DNA of 64,000 bases from Sinosporangium siamense (lineage in GTDB: Bacteria > Actinomycetota > Actinomycetes > Streptosporangiales > Streptosporangiaceae): assembly GCF_016863435.1 (NCBI RefSeq), contig NZ_BOOW01000031.1, positions 144,543 through 208,542 on the forward strand, read 5' to 3'. The position numbers were made by a program, and so were the translations under genes. The notes beneath the pieces are model-generated. The model saw nothing but the letters and a program-made list of their open reading frames with translations, did not search any database and was not told the origin of the DNA. How positions within the stretch are numbered: position 1 is the stretch's first letter; every line of letters starts with the position of its first letter. Positions 54,443 to 63,275 of the stretch are shown here, piece after piece.

Positions 54443-55810
54443 TTAGGAGGTGGTCAGTTCGGCGCGGTTCGCACTGGGCAGGTCGGCCAGGTCGTGACCG
54501 AGCCCCGAGGCGAGGAGCTGCTGCCAGGACGGAGTGATGTGGGCGTAGGTCTCGGCCGCATATTCGGCCGACCGCTCAGTGACGTAGTGGGACCGAGCCC
54601 GGTACCACCGGCCGTCGGCACCGGTCACGATCGCCACGCCAGGAGAGTCGGCCGCGATGGACCTGGCGGCGGTCAGCGCCCCAGGGTCCAGGTCGCCGAG
54701 TGTCATGGTCGCCGTCTCCGGGTCGTTGACCCGGTGGCAGATGCGCCCCGACATCTGAGCCCGCAGCGCAGTCACCCCCGCGCCCAGGTCGGAGCCGATG
54801 CGCTGCCCCGATAAGAACAGGTAGATGCCGAAGGCGCGGCCCAGTTGGGCCAGGCGCAGCAGTGCCGTAGAGGTCTGCGCCACCTCCTCTTTCTCGGACT
54901 TGTCCGCCATGAGGAAGAGTTCGGCCAGCTCATCCACGATGACCACGGCCGGGATCGGCCGAAGGTGGGCGGGGAGCTGCCAGACGTTGCGGGCGCCGTG
55001 TTCACGGCAGGCCATCACCCGCAGCAGGTCCGACAGCAGCGCCACGCATTCGCCCCTCGCTGTGGCCAAGGCCGGCAGCCGCGGCCGGTAAGGGGAGAGT
55101 TCGACCCCGCCTTTCAGGTCGAACCCGATCAGCGCCACCATCTGCGGAGCGAGCCCGCAAATCAGGGCGTTGACAAGGTTGGACTTGCCGGACTGGGTGG
55201 CCCCGGCGTTGATCCAGTGGGGGATGCTCCGGAAGTCGATCGCCCAGATCTCCCCGGTCTCCAGTCGCCCTACCACGACCTTGAGCAGGTCGCCCTCCCC
55301 CTCCTCACCAGGTTCGGGAGCGGGAAGGAAGGCCAGCGGATCGTGCAGGCTCGCGGCCAGCGTCACCCATCCAGGCCGTTCGCCGACCACGCGAACCGCG
55401 TACACACCCCAGGCATGCGCCAGCCGTTCGCACACCGCCGCGTAGTCGGCCGGGATCTGCCCGTCCAGCAGACGGAAGGTGACCCGCCATCCCGAGGGGG
55501 TGGGCCGGGGGAGTCCCATCCAGGGCTTGCGGTCGACCTCGACCCGCTGGAACTTCCTCTTGACCCGCACGACGCCGGTCGAGGCGATCAGGTTGGGCAC
55601 CACGGTGAACCACCACACGTGCCGCTTCTTGGTGAGCCCGCACCCGGAGGCCACATGCCGCCAGGACCAGCGCAGCCGCAGAACCCGCCGAGGGAAGACG
55701 ACCGCATACCACCAGGAAGCGGGGTGGAGTGTGCGCCAGACCCACAGCGCCACGAGTACGGCAGCGCCGATAAGGACCGGGCGTGGGATGTCGGTCAGCC
55801 ACTCCATCAC
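54443..55810 (-). CDS. FtsK/SpoIIIE-type DNA translocase (TraSA-like)
   Basis: A 455-residue transfer ATPase. An N-terminal membrane helix (PRPVLIGAAVLVALWVWRTL) precedes a RecA-like motor with Walker A GATQSGKSNLVNAL, FDLKGGVELSPYRPRL and Walker B AVVIVDELAELFLMADKSE, ending with QRIGSDLGAGVTALRAQMSG. In mycelial conjugation such proteins move double-stranded DNA between hyphae as hexameric rings. It overlaps the upstream small gene by four bases. The C-terminal third is the part preserved in the island relic at 33340-33778. Confidence 0.9.
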   Translation of the reverse strand: MMEWLTDIPRPVLIGAAVLVALWVWRTLHPASWWYAVVFPRRVLRLRWSWRHVASGCGLTKKRHVWWFTVVPNLIASTGVVRVKRKFQRVEVDRKPWMGLPRPTPSGWRVTFRLLDGQIPADYAAVCERLAHAWGVYAVRVVGERPGWVTLAASLHDPLAFLPAPEPGEEGEGDLLKVVVGRLETGEIWAIDFRSIPHWINAGATQSGKSNLVNALICGLAPQMVALIGFDLKGGVELSPYRPRLPALATARGECVALLSDLLRVMACREHGARNVWQLPAHLRPIPAVVIVDELAELFLMADKSEKEEVAQTSTALLRLAQLGRAFGIYLFLSGQRIGSDLGAGVTALRAQMSGRICHRVNDPETATMTLGDLDPGALTAARSIAADSPGVAIVTGADGRWYRARSHYVTERSAEYAAETYAHITPSWQQLLASGLGHDLADLPSANRAELTTS

Positions 55811-56167
55811 ACGGTCCCCTCAGCACCAGCGCCGTAGCCGGGCGCGGTGTAAGGGGTGATGGTGGCCGCGCGGTACCAGACGTCCCACCGCTGCTGACCG
55901 CCGATGACCTGTTCCCAGACTCCCGCCTGGAGACCCACCGGCGTCACCGGCATGCCACGCCGGACGGGCGGTTCCCCGGCGACGGAGACCTTGATCAGCT
56001 CCATCCGGCCGTCGTGGTCGGCCACGGCAAGCCCGACCTCGTAGACCACGTTGCCGTCGGCATCGGTCTTGACCTCGCCGGTCTGGCGGTTCTTCAACTT
56101 GGGACGGGGTCGCTCACACAGGTGATGTCGAGGTTGGCGACGTCGATGGGCATCGGAAGGCTACGCA
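55807..56167 (-). pseudogene. AICE small conserved protein, frameshifted near its N-terminus
   Basis: An ATG at 56167 with AGGAG eight bases upstream gives MRSLPMPIDVANLDITCVSD, then the frame stops. The next frame, from about 56110, continues KLKNRQTGEVKTDADGNVVY and ends GYGAGAEGTV, overlapping the FtsK gene. In related elements the two parts are one protein of about 115 residues lying just before the FtsK gene. One base is missing around 56,108-56,114 (CCCGTCCC run). A TTG at 56097 could restart translation of the second part. Function unknown. Confidence 0.55.
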
Positions 56168-56191
56168 TTGGACAGCTCCTTGATCTGCTCT

Positions 56192-56223
56192 ACCTAGATA
56201 TCAGCATATCTACTTATCTAGGT
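56192..56223. promoter_or_regulatory. Inverted-repeat operator between divergent AICE genes
   Basis: ACCTAGATA (56192-56200) and TATCTAGGT (56215-56223) form perfect 9-bp arms around 14 bases. A related half-site ACCTAGATAGCTA occurs at 56278-56290, close to the GntR promoter. AT-rich palindromes of this kind are typical operators of AICE GntR repressors controlling transfer and their own gene. Confidence 0.6.
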
Positions 56224-56296
56224 TTCTCAAACGATCTGTCTGCTAAGGCTTGAGATTTGTTGCGGGTTGCCTAGAGACCTAGATAGCTAAGAGGTC

Positions 56297-56302
56297 TACC
56301 CT
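56297..56302 (+). promoter_or_regulatory. Leaderless -10 box for the GntR repressor gene
   Basis: TACCCT ends six bases before the ATG at 56309; no ribosome-binding site is present at proper spacing. The operator half-site at 56278-56290 lies just upstream, so the repressor can block its own promoter. Confidence 0.45.
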
Positions 56303-56308
56303 GGGGGT

Positions 56309-56698
56309 ATGAGTACGCCCAAGGACCGGCGACGTCCCTACCTGCGCATTGCCGACGAGATCCGTCAGGCCATAGCCGCCGGCCAGTACGCCCAGGGCGA
56401 GCAACTGCCGTCGGCCCGCGAACTCTCGGAGCGGCACGGCGTGGCCATGATGACCATAGGCAACGCTCTCGGAGTACTCCGCGAAGAAGGGCTGATCGAG
56501 ACCCGCCACGGCACAGGCAGCTTTGTTATCGGCCAACCGGAGAGCGCCCCCGAACGCCCTACCGGTGCCGACGAGCCCAGCCCGGAGTTCCAAGTACTCT
56601 CTCAGCAGCTTGACGCGATCAGCGAGAACATCCGTCGACTGTCGTCACGGATGGACGAGCTTGAGGCTCTTGTCCTGCCCGATCAATCCGAGCGTTGA
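56309..56698 (+). CDS. GntR family repressor of the AICE (KorSA-like)
   Basis: A 129-residue regulator. The winged helix covers residues 8-78: YLRIADEIRQAIAAGQYAQG, EQLPSARELSERHGVAMMTI and LGVLREEGLIETRHGTGSF. A short C-terminal coiled coil (QQLDAISENIRRLSSRMDEL) follows in place of a ligand domain. In pSAM2 the KorSA GntR protein represses the transfer and activation genes; the palindromes around 56,192-56,290 fit that role. It is divergent from the transfer operon. Confidence 0.85.
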   Translation: MSTPKDRRRPYLRIADEIRQAIAAGQYAQGEQLPSARELSERHGVAMMTIGNALGVLREEGLIETRHGTGSFVIGQPESAPERPTGADEPSPEFQVLSQQLDAISENIRRLSSRMDELEALVLPDQSER

Positions 56699-56792
56699 GC
56701 CGTACCGCCCGCTCTTGAAGCTCATCCAAGGCGGACGTGATCTGTAACAGGTCCCGCAAGAGCGCTTGACGTTCAGTCTCGCTCAGCCCCAC
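56619..56792 (-). CDS. Small coiled-coil protein, antisense to the GntR gene end
   Basis: A 57-residue ORF from a GTG at 56792 with AAGGGAG eight bases upstream. It reads SETERQALLRDLLQITSALD then ELQERAVRLNARID, an amphipathic helix pattern, and ends in the antisense of the GntR gene. The good ribosome-binding site and helical pattern suggest a real gene, but I know no family. Confidence 0.4.
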   Translation of the reverse strand: MGLSETERQALLRDLLQITSALDELQERAVRLNARIDRAGQEPQARPSVTTVDGCSR

Positions 56793-56878
56793 CGGGCAGC
56801 TCCCTTGATGAGGGCAGGGCAGTGAGGCCCTACCGGTTCGCGTACTGGCGAGCCCACGCGCCCAACCGAGATCAGCAG

Positions 56879-58095
56879 TCAGGCAAGCCGCATGACGTGG
56901 GCCAGATGCGAGACCTCACGCTGCCGGGTGTGCTTGCCGCTACTGCGCAGGTCACGCACCATGTTGCGCACCAGGGGACGGTTCCTCACATGCTGGGGCG
57001 CGATCCGATCGGCCCGCACTAGCGCCTCAACCGCCTCGTTCTCCTTGCCGTTCATGTGGAAGCCGGCGGCGGTGCACGTCCAGTAGTGCGCCTGCCTCTC
57101 ATGCGAACCGATCAGCGCGATCTCCACCTGCTCGGCCCGACTCACCACATCCCGCGGACGCCCCAGCTCCATGCTGACCTCCACCGCGTGGATGTTCACG
57201 TTCACTCGGTTGAACTGCGTCTGGAACACGTTGCCGTCGGTGGGAAGCCCTTCGGCCACCCGGCGCGCTTCGGCAAGGTGGGTCTCGGCATCGGCCTGCG
57301 ACCACAACCGCGAGTAGGCGACAGCCGCCCGCAGGTGCAGAGCACCCCACAGCGCCTGAACAGTCGCATCCCCCGATCCCACGAACGGCTCAATCCGATC
57401 CAGCGCCGCAAGCGCCGCACCCTTGGCCGCGTCCAGCGACGCCTCATGAAGCCACACCCCGCACAGATCCCACGAGGCCGCCCCACCAGATCGGGCGCCC
57501 CGACCTGCTGAGCCGCGACAAGTTCCCGCTGCACAGCCGTCCACCCCAGGTCGTGATGACCCAGCAGGTTGGAGGTGACCCGCGCCATGTGGCACGCACG
57601 CAGCATCAGCGCCTCAGCCCGGTCCCGGTCGGCCGACGAGTCCGAGGTGATCAGAAGCAGATCGGTGATGATCTGGGGGAGCACCTCACCAAGAGCCGTG
57701 AACTTGGCGTCCTGCCGCAGCCGTTCGGCCAGCCTCACATTCGCCTCAAGCTCGTCCAGGTGCCGGGGCACCCGGTTGCCGAGCAGTATCGCCCCGCCCG
57801 GCATGGTCGCCTGCTGAAGCGCCAGGCGAAGACCGGGGATCGCCGCATGTCCAGAGTCCAGGTCATCGGTCTCATGCCGGTACGGTTGACCGGTCAACTC
57901 GGCGATCTCCACCCCGAGCGCTTCGGCGACCTGCCCCAGCACACTCATCCGGTCCAGAGGAAGACGCCCGTTCTCCACTTTCGACATCCACGACACGGAC
58001 CGGCCGATCATCTCGGCCAGCGTCACCTGATCCCAACCCTTCCGCCGGCGGGCCCGCGCGATCCTCTGGCCCGTGGTCATCTGCTCGGAGGCCAC
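56879..58095 (-). pseudogene. XRE-family regulator with TPR-like C-terminus, frameshifted
   Basis: A GTG at 58095 after GGAAGGGG starts a protein with a clear helix-turn-helix (GQRIARARRRKGWDQVTLAE, MIGRSVSWMSKVENGRLPLD) and a helical TPR-like part. At about 57,481-57,484 one C of the CCCC run (G on the coding strand) appears to be missing. The frame then shifts: QQVGAPDLVG should continue AASWDLCGVWLHEASLDAAK, which is found in the next frame down to SHLAHVMRLA at 56879. The repaired protein would have about 405 residues. Such XRE-TPR proteins are widespread regulators in actinomycetes. The break may be genuine or a base-call error in a homopolymer. Confidence 0.65.
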
Positions 58096-58313
58096 CTTGG
58101 CTACCCCTTCCGTCGCCCACCCAGACGATACGAGGAGCAAAGATCACCAACTGGCAGAAAAACTGACAGTAGCTCGACACGCCGAACCGGTCGACGCCGA
58201 CAAGCTGGGCAAACTACTCGGCGAGAACCTTCAGATTCTTTGCGTGCATGACCTGACATACCGTACATGGACGGCGAATAGCGCAGGATGAGGACTTTCT
58301 CTACGTCATTAAA

Positions 58314-58336
58314 GGCGGGCCGCTTCGCAGCCCGCC
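58314..58336. terminator. GC hairpin
   Basis: GGCGGGC / GCCCGCC with a 9-base loop CGCTTCGCA. No T tract. It lies between divergent genes, so it is not an obvious terminator; it may be a relic of the cargo insertion. Confidence 0.25.
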
Positions 58337-58449
58337 GCGCGTCGGGTGGGCACGGGCCGTGCTGCGGCTCTCCGGCCGGTCGCGGCCCGCACCACTCACG
58401 CGTTGACCATCATGTCTAAGGGCACTCGCAACTTGTCGGCCGCGCACTC

Positions 58450-58455
58450 TACAGT
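58450..58455 (+). promoter_or_regulatory. Leaderless -10 box for the nuclease-like gene
   Basis: TACAGT ends six bases before the GTG at 58462, and no ribosome-binding site is present. This fits leaderless initiation. Confidence 0.4.
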
Positions 58456-58461
58456 GGGATC

Positions 58462-59250
58462 GTGACCTCTCCCACCCGTGGTTCGCAATCCCAGGCTGAA
58501 GAACTGCCTACAACAGAGCTAATCCTGGCCCAGACAGCTTTCTACCTTGACGAGCAAGGCGACGTCGAAGCGGCTGCAGTACTCATAGACGCCGAAGGGA
58601 TTGACTTACTTTTCTCTGAGGAGAATTTCGGTCGCACTTACCACCGTGCAGTCTTGAATGTCCCCGGATGGGTAGTTAGTCGACTGACAGATGATTTAAT
58701 CGAGAGGATTCAGGCCGTTGTTGAGCTGATTGCTGCACGTCAGAATATCTACCTGCACGATCTGAAGATTGGTGCAGCGATTCCTTCTGTTGGTCAAGGG
58801 TGGCGGCAATCTCTATACTCACGTCTGTCTGGGGAGAGAGTTACGAATCATGCTGTACGAACGGATCCCGATCCGAGGCTACGACGCGATCAATTTAACT
58901 TTGAATCTCTCGAAGAGATTAGAGTTTATGACTCTCTCAAGCGCGCTCAAGTCGAACTCTCTAAGCGCGATCAAGCAAACACGATCTCCATCTTCCCTTT
59001 GCCGCTAGGGCGAGTCGGAACTGGCTCGGCTTGGACTCCTGATTTTTTAATAGTTAGAGAGGGGCGAGTGGGTCTGATTGAAGTTGACGGACCTTACCAT
59101 CGTGGGCGCGCGGGTGCCGATGCAACACGGGATCGCCACTGGAAAAATAGCGGGATCGTCCATATTGAGCGGATTCTGGTAGAGGAAACCGTTCAAAACG
59201 GTGACCTGGACCAAGTGGTGCGTGCATTCCTAAAGAGGATGCTTAGATGA
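58462..59250 (+). CDS. Putative PD-(D/E)XK-type nuclease, AICE cargo
   Basis: A 262-residue protein. The C-terminal part looks like a restriction-endonuclease fold of the DUF559/Vsr-like kind: WTPDFLIVREGRVGLIEVDG (candidate D...ExD catalytic residues) followed by GPYHRGRAGADATRDRHWKN (Lys/Arg-rich helix) and IVHIERILVEETV. The N-terminal 150 residues are unfamiliar. Codon use is visibly richer in A/T (GAAGAGATT, TCTCTA, TTTTTAATAG) than neighbours, a sign of recent transfer. It is followed after 37 bases by a PLD-family gene on the same strand, so the two probably form a cassette, perhaps defensive. Confidence 0.5.
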   Translation: MTSPTRGSQSQAEELPTTELILAQTAFYLDEQGDVEAAAVLIDAEGIDLLFSEENFGRTYHRAVLNVPGWVVSRLTDDLIERIQAVVELIAARQNIYLHDLKIGAAIPSVGQGWRQSLYSRLSGERVTNHAVRTDPDPRLRRDQFNFESLEEIRVYDSLKRAQVELSKRDQANTISIFPLPLGRVGTGSAWTPDFLIVREGRVGLIEVDGPYHRGRAGADATRDRHWKNSGIVHIERILVEETVQNGDLDQVVRAFLKRMLR

Positions 59251-59287
59251 CAAGCATTTCCTCCGCCAGGTGAACGAGGAAGGTGTA

Positions 59288-60149
59288 GTGACCGTAGATC
59301 CACCCGTGAGTGCAAGTCGAACTAGCCTCATCGAAATGCAGCGGAAGCATTTTCGGGAGGCTCTAAGTAAATGGGATCTCGACGTAGTTGGCCGGGAAAG
59401 ATCAAGACAGGCATGGCACTGGTTCGGTAAGGGGAAACACGGCGTAATCGCCGGTCTGTGCGAACTCCTAGATCGACATCTGGAGCGGCCACGAGGCCGA
59501 TTTGAACCGGCTGCGATTGGGTGTGTCCCATGGTTTAGTCATGTAGGGATCGCTCGACGCTTGGCAGCCATGCCAAGCTGTATCCTTGATCAATAAGCCA
59601 GCTAGGGGAGAAATTGCTCACGCGGCATTTAATATATACCATCAAAACGGCCTGCCAGTGGAATCGGAATGGTTCTCAAAGCTGTATGATCTAGCCCCTG
59701 TTTGTCCTGACGGCCATCCACGCGTAATTGGGCCAGGCGAGCGTACAGGAAGCACTCTCGGTCCTTTGCGAGTCTTCGGATACCAGCAGAGTGGCAACAA
59801 TATAGTTCCGTTGCTCCATTCCAAGATGCTTGTGTTGGGCGGCACATATGAGGACGACGAAGATTTCACGGGTGTCCACTTCGTTCCTGACATTGTATGG
59901 ATTGGGAGCGCGAACTGGACTGATCTAGCAGCGAACCTGCATGAAGAGTCGGCCACGGCTGTCGCGGATCGATCTTTTGTTAAAGACGCCACGAATTTTG
60001 TAATCAGAATAATTAGCGAAAGTGAACCTCTTGAGCAGTGCGCAGTCACGCCAAGACCAGATCTGGCGCCTGTCGACTTTGATATGGAAGCATTCGCTGA
60101 GTTTGGATCAAATGGTGTAGAATATTTTAGCGAGGATGACGATGGGTAG
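59288..60149 (+). pseudogene. Phospholipase D-like protein, single frameshift
   Basis: The first part (RTSLIEMQRKHFREALSKWD to AAIGCVPWFSHVGIARRLAA) ends MPSCILDQ-stop at 59,595. The next frame continues INKPARGEIAHAAFNIYHQN and carries the PLD motif region LLHSKMLVLGG ... VWIGSANWTDLAANLHEESA (HxK and GSxN). The join CIL-INKP is repaired by removing one G near 59,592. Repaired length is about 286 residues, with one visible HxK motif. PLD-family proteins without a signal peptide in such settings are often DNA or RNA nucleases. The start at 59288 has GAGGAAGG upstream; 59270 is an alternative. AT-richer codon use as in its partner. Confidence 0.6.
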
Positions 60150-61177
60150 GATTCTCCGGGAATTGTTGCCCTAGCTATTGCTGGGAAATCCCTAATCCGT
60201 AATTGAGATACCACCTGCAGAGCTGCGGGCGCGTCACCAATATCGGCCCGCTCCAGCTGCATACGGAAATTCCATTAAAGTCGTCCTTGGTTGTGTACTC
60301 ACGATTCGCTCACTTCGCAACTCAGCGTTCGTGGTTGGGGCGAATCGCTGCCGCCCAGCTTCCGGTGCTTGGGCCTGGAGGCCCTGCGCTCCGGGTCGGG
60401 TTGCCACTTGCAGGAGGCTGGTCAAGGATGACGGCTTGTGATGGGACGCTTGCTGTGCAGCAGGCGCGTACAGCAACAGCGACTTATACGGTCGCATTCC
60501 GCCAGTCCGTATCCAACGCCTGACTAGGCGGGGACGTCGTTGACGAGGTATGCGTCCTTCCCTACGGATCAGATGGTGAGCGTCGCGCCCGCCCCTTGCC
60601 GTGTGCCGGGAGATTTGTGCTCCCTGGGCAATAGGCAGCGCGTGTTCGTGACCGCACTTCCGCCCCGGTCGGTCAGCGGGCTGGGCATGCGGCCTTCGGC
60701 CGGTCCCAGCCCGCACCGCCCAGGACGGGCGGCGAACACGAACACGCGCCGAAACATGGCCCGTCTGGCCAGAACGGCCCTTCGGCAACGAGGACAAGCC
60801 GCGACGACGTGGCGAAGGGCTAGACGCGAGGGCGTCTTGTTCTCGGAGCCGCTTCGCACGTGGCAAGCAGTGTTCCGAGCCGTCTTTGGCTGTGTGCGTA
60901 TGCGGCACGACGATCGCCACAGGGGGCCGGCCACCGCGGATGGCTGGGGGCGATCGGCAAGCCGTGATTCGTTCCTCACCACGGCTTAACGGGCGAAGTA
61001 GTTGCTCGCCAGTGCCGGGATCTCAGGCCCAATGACCGCGTTTGACCTGTTCCAGTAGTCGCTGGGGAGCGAAATCACCTCGCCCTGGACCAGGTCACGC
61101 GAGTGCTGCCACAGCTGGTAGAAACGCGAGAGGCCCGGCCAGCCGGTGGCTCGCCGGGCGTGCTGCTCGCTCGGTTC
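60150..61177. other. 1-kb stretch without an intact gene, structured
   Basis: Open frames on both strands do not resemble proteins. The segment 60,590-60,760 carries long-range and local inverted repeats (listed separately). GC content rises back to the chromosomal level at about 60,340. Possible roles include a replication or transfer origin or a structured RNA; none is proven. Confidence 0.45.
60638..60749. repeat. Inverted repeat with nested hairpins
   Basis: Perfect 13-bp outer arms GCGCGTGTTCGTG (60638-60650) and CACGAACACGCGC (60737-60749). Inside, GGGCTGGG and CCCAGCCC flank GCGGCCTTCGGCCGG, another small hairpin. The whole could fold as one branched cruciform or RNA of about 112 bases. 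Confidence 0.65.
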
Positions 61178-62149
61178 CTACGGCGCGTCCAACCGGGCGT
61201 GGATGTCGGCGGCCTCCTGGTCATCGTGGGGGAGCAGTCCAAGCGCGGCCAAAAGCTGCTCCCGTACGGCGGAGGCATCGTTGGCCGAAGCCGAAAGGAC
61301 ATCGGCCAGGGCAACCCTCGCACGGGCTTCGGCACGTGTGGAGCCGAGTTCACCATGGGCGATGATCGCTCTGTTCAGGGCAGTCTCGGCAGCACCGTGA
61401 CTGCCGCACGCCAGGTGGAGCCGCCCCAGCGAGACCAGGCACTGGGCCGCGTTGCGCTCATCACCCATCCCGGCGAACGCCTCATGGGCGGCGGCCAGCC
61501 GCTCGCACGCCTGCTCATGCCGACCCAGAGCGCCCCATGCCTCACCCAGGCGCCTGCTCATCAGCGCCGTCCCGCGTGGGCGGCCGAGCCGCTCGTGGAT
61601 GGCCGAGGCCGCCTGGAACAGCTCGACAGCCCGTTCGGCGCGCTGAGTGCGCATGCAGATCACGCCGAGTCCGGAGTGGACGGCGGCCTCTCCCAGTTCG
61701 TGCCTCTCCTGGTGCCAGAGGGGGAGCGCCTCGTGGAAATGCCGACTGGCGCCTACGTAATCGGCCACGCCGCTCTCGGCCAGAGCCAACCCTGTGAGCA
61801 TCTGGGGCAGTGCCAACGGGTGGGCCGACTCCCGCGCGCTGTCCAGCCCGGACGTGTACACCTCCACCCTCTCGCTGTTCGGACCCCGGTTCAGGTACCA
61901 GGAGTGCAGCGCCTCAGCCAGCTGCCATCCGTCCTCGGTTCCGTGTGCGGCGCTGAACCGGACGGCGTCCCGCAGGCCGGCGAGGTTGCGCCCGATCCAG
62001 TTCAGGGCCTCAGCGGGGCCGGCGAACACGGCCGATTCCGAACGGGCACGCTCGAAGGCCGGTCCCACCGTCCACCGGCCGGGGGTCACGGCGATGTCGG
62101 CGTGCACCGCCGTACCGAGCAGGTCGACCACGGTGCTTTCGTCGGGCAT
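61178..62149 (-). CDS. TPR-repeat protein, regulator-like
   Basis: A 323-residue protein from ATG 62149, preceded by AGAGGAATCGAC. It is made of tetratricopeptide-type helices, e.g. EALNWIGRNLAGLRDAVRFS, WQLAEALHSWYLNRG, GLGVICMRTQRAERAVELFQ, SRRLGEAWGALGRHEQACER and LVSLGRLHLACGSHGAAETA. This is the C-terminal half of AfsR/SARP- or NB-ARC-type regulators, but no DNA-binding or NTPase domain precedes it. It may be a stand-alone sensor/adaptor or a truncated regulator. A second regulator of related type starts at 63276. Confidence 0.65.
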   Translation of the reverse strand: MPDESTVVDLLGTAVHADIAVTPGRWTVGPAFERARSESAVFAGPAEALNWIGRNLAGLRDAVRFSAAHGTEDGWQLAEALHSWYLNRGPNSERVEVYTSGLDSARESAHPLALPQMLTGLALAESGVADYVGASRHFHEALPLWHQERHELGEAAVHSGLGVICMRTQRAERAVELFQAASAIHERLGRPRGTALMSRRLGEAWGALGRHEQACERLAAAHEAFAGMGDERNAAQCLVSLGRLHLACGSHGAAETALNRAIIAHGELGSTRAEARARVALADVLSASANDASAVREQLLAALGLLPHDDQEAADIHARLDAP

Positions 62150-62698
62150 GTCGATTCCTCTCGCACGCACATCAGGGGAGTAGGAGCCCCGGCGGGGCAG
62201 AAGCCCGCCGGGGGATTGCCGGGCCGGCGCGGACAGCCCTCCTTCCGTCCGCGCCGGCCCTCCCACCGGGTACGGCGTGATCGGCGCCGGACCCGCCGCA
62301 CGGTTCCCGGCCTCTCAGCGGGGCGTGCAGGGGTGTTGCGGCGCGGGGAAAGGACGGAGTCCGTTGTGCGGACGTCCCCGCGCCTGGTTCTTGGGGCCGG
62401 TATGGCGAAGCTCCTCGCCAGGGCTCACGCCGTACCGGCCGTCCCCGCTCGGTCTCAACATCTAGCGGGGGAGGACCGCACGGACCTGCTCACTCAGGCC
62501 CGTGCGGTCCAGACGCCGCACCTCCGGGAGCCTCCACACTCCACAGCGGCGCGGTCTAACGCGGCGCGGCCAAGGACCGTGCCATGGGACACCAGTCCCA
62601 CGCGGGCGGGAGTGGTGCCGACGCACGGCCCTGCGGGTGACCGTGTGCGTCAGGTGATGCCGCGAAGACGGAATGGCCCTGCCTTCGCGGCGCCGGTT
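62150..62698. other. Intergenic, no gene seen
   Basis: GC-rich, with several short palindromes such as GGAGTCCG / CGGACGTCC at about 62,352-62,376. No convincing coding sequence on either strand. Confidence 0.4.
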
Positions 62699-63088
62699 TC
62701 AGGGGAGCGCTCCCGCAGCTGCGGAAGCTCGGTGGCTCTGCTGACCGGTACGGGACCAGATCTGGCGTGCGACCGTATCCGGCACGGCCCACGGGCATAC
62801 GGCGTAGACGTGGCGGCCGGTCGTGTCGATCTGCCCGTTCCACCAGCGGTAGACACCCATGTCGTCCACCCACACGTTGATGCCGTTCTCCAAGACCAGG
62901 ACCGCCAAGCTGCCACGCTGGTGGACCTTGCCGACAATGCCCAGGCCAGCGAACTTTTCGGCGAGGTGACGCGCGGCGCGGCCTGTGGGCGATGTTGTGG
63001 AGGAGCGAGGTGCGGTTGTTGCCGGCGGTGAGATCAATGTGACGGAAGGGGGATGCGCATGGGGCGCCGTGGTTCTAAGGTTCGGCAT
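62699..63088 (-). CDS. Hypothetical protein
   Basis: A protein of about 129 residues (start ATG 63088, MPNLRTTAPHAHPPS). The first 40 residues are Pro/Thr/Ser-rich. The remainder looks like a small alpha/beta domain: LAEKFAGLGIVGKVHQRGSL, AVLVLENGINVWVDDMGVYR and WWNGQIDTTGRHVYAVCPW. No family is recognised. It lies between the TPR gene and a divergent XRE gene within the AICE cargo zone. Confidence 0.5.
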   Translation of the reverse strand: MPNLRTTAPHAHPPSVTLISPPATTAPRSSTTSPTGRAARHLAEKFAGLGIVGKVHQRGSLAVLVLENGINVWVDDMGVYRWWNGQIDTTGRHVYAVCPWAVPDTVARQIWSRTGQQSHRASAAAGALP

Positions 63089-63275
63089 TGGGTCGGACCT
63101 CCGATGTCCGATCAAGGACCCGTCAACCGTTCGCGCGGTTTGGCGGGTCCATCCCGCCCCACGGGTCGCTGCAGATCAATCTCACCGTGACGGGGCAGGG
63201 GATAGAAGTGGAGACTTGAGGAGTAGCGAGGTTGGCTCGACTCCTATTCATCCTCCCGGCGTCAGGTGGACTCGC

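Larger units (their letters stand above)
58096..58461. other. Intergenic with hairpin
   Basis: No gene is seen between the divergent XRE and nuclease-like genes. It holds the hairpin at 58314-58336. Composition changes here from GC-rich to the AT-richer cargo. Confidence 0.45.

Noticed and set aside
60569..60982. 137-codon minus-strand ORF
   Set aside because: Spans the inverted repeats; Arg/Pro-rich, no ribosome-binding site and no family resemblance.
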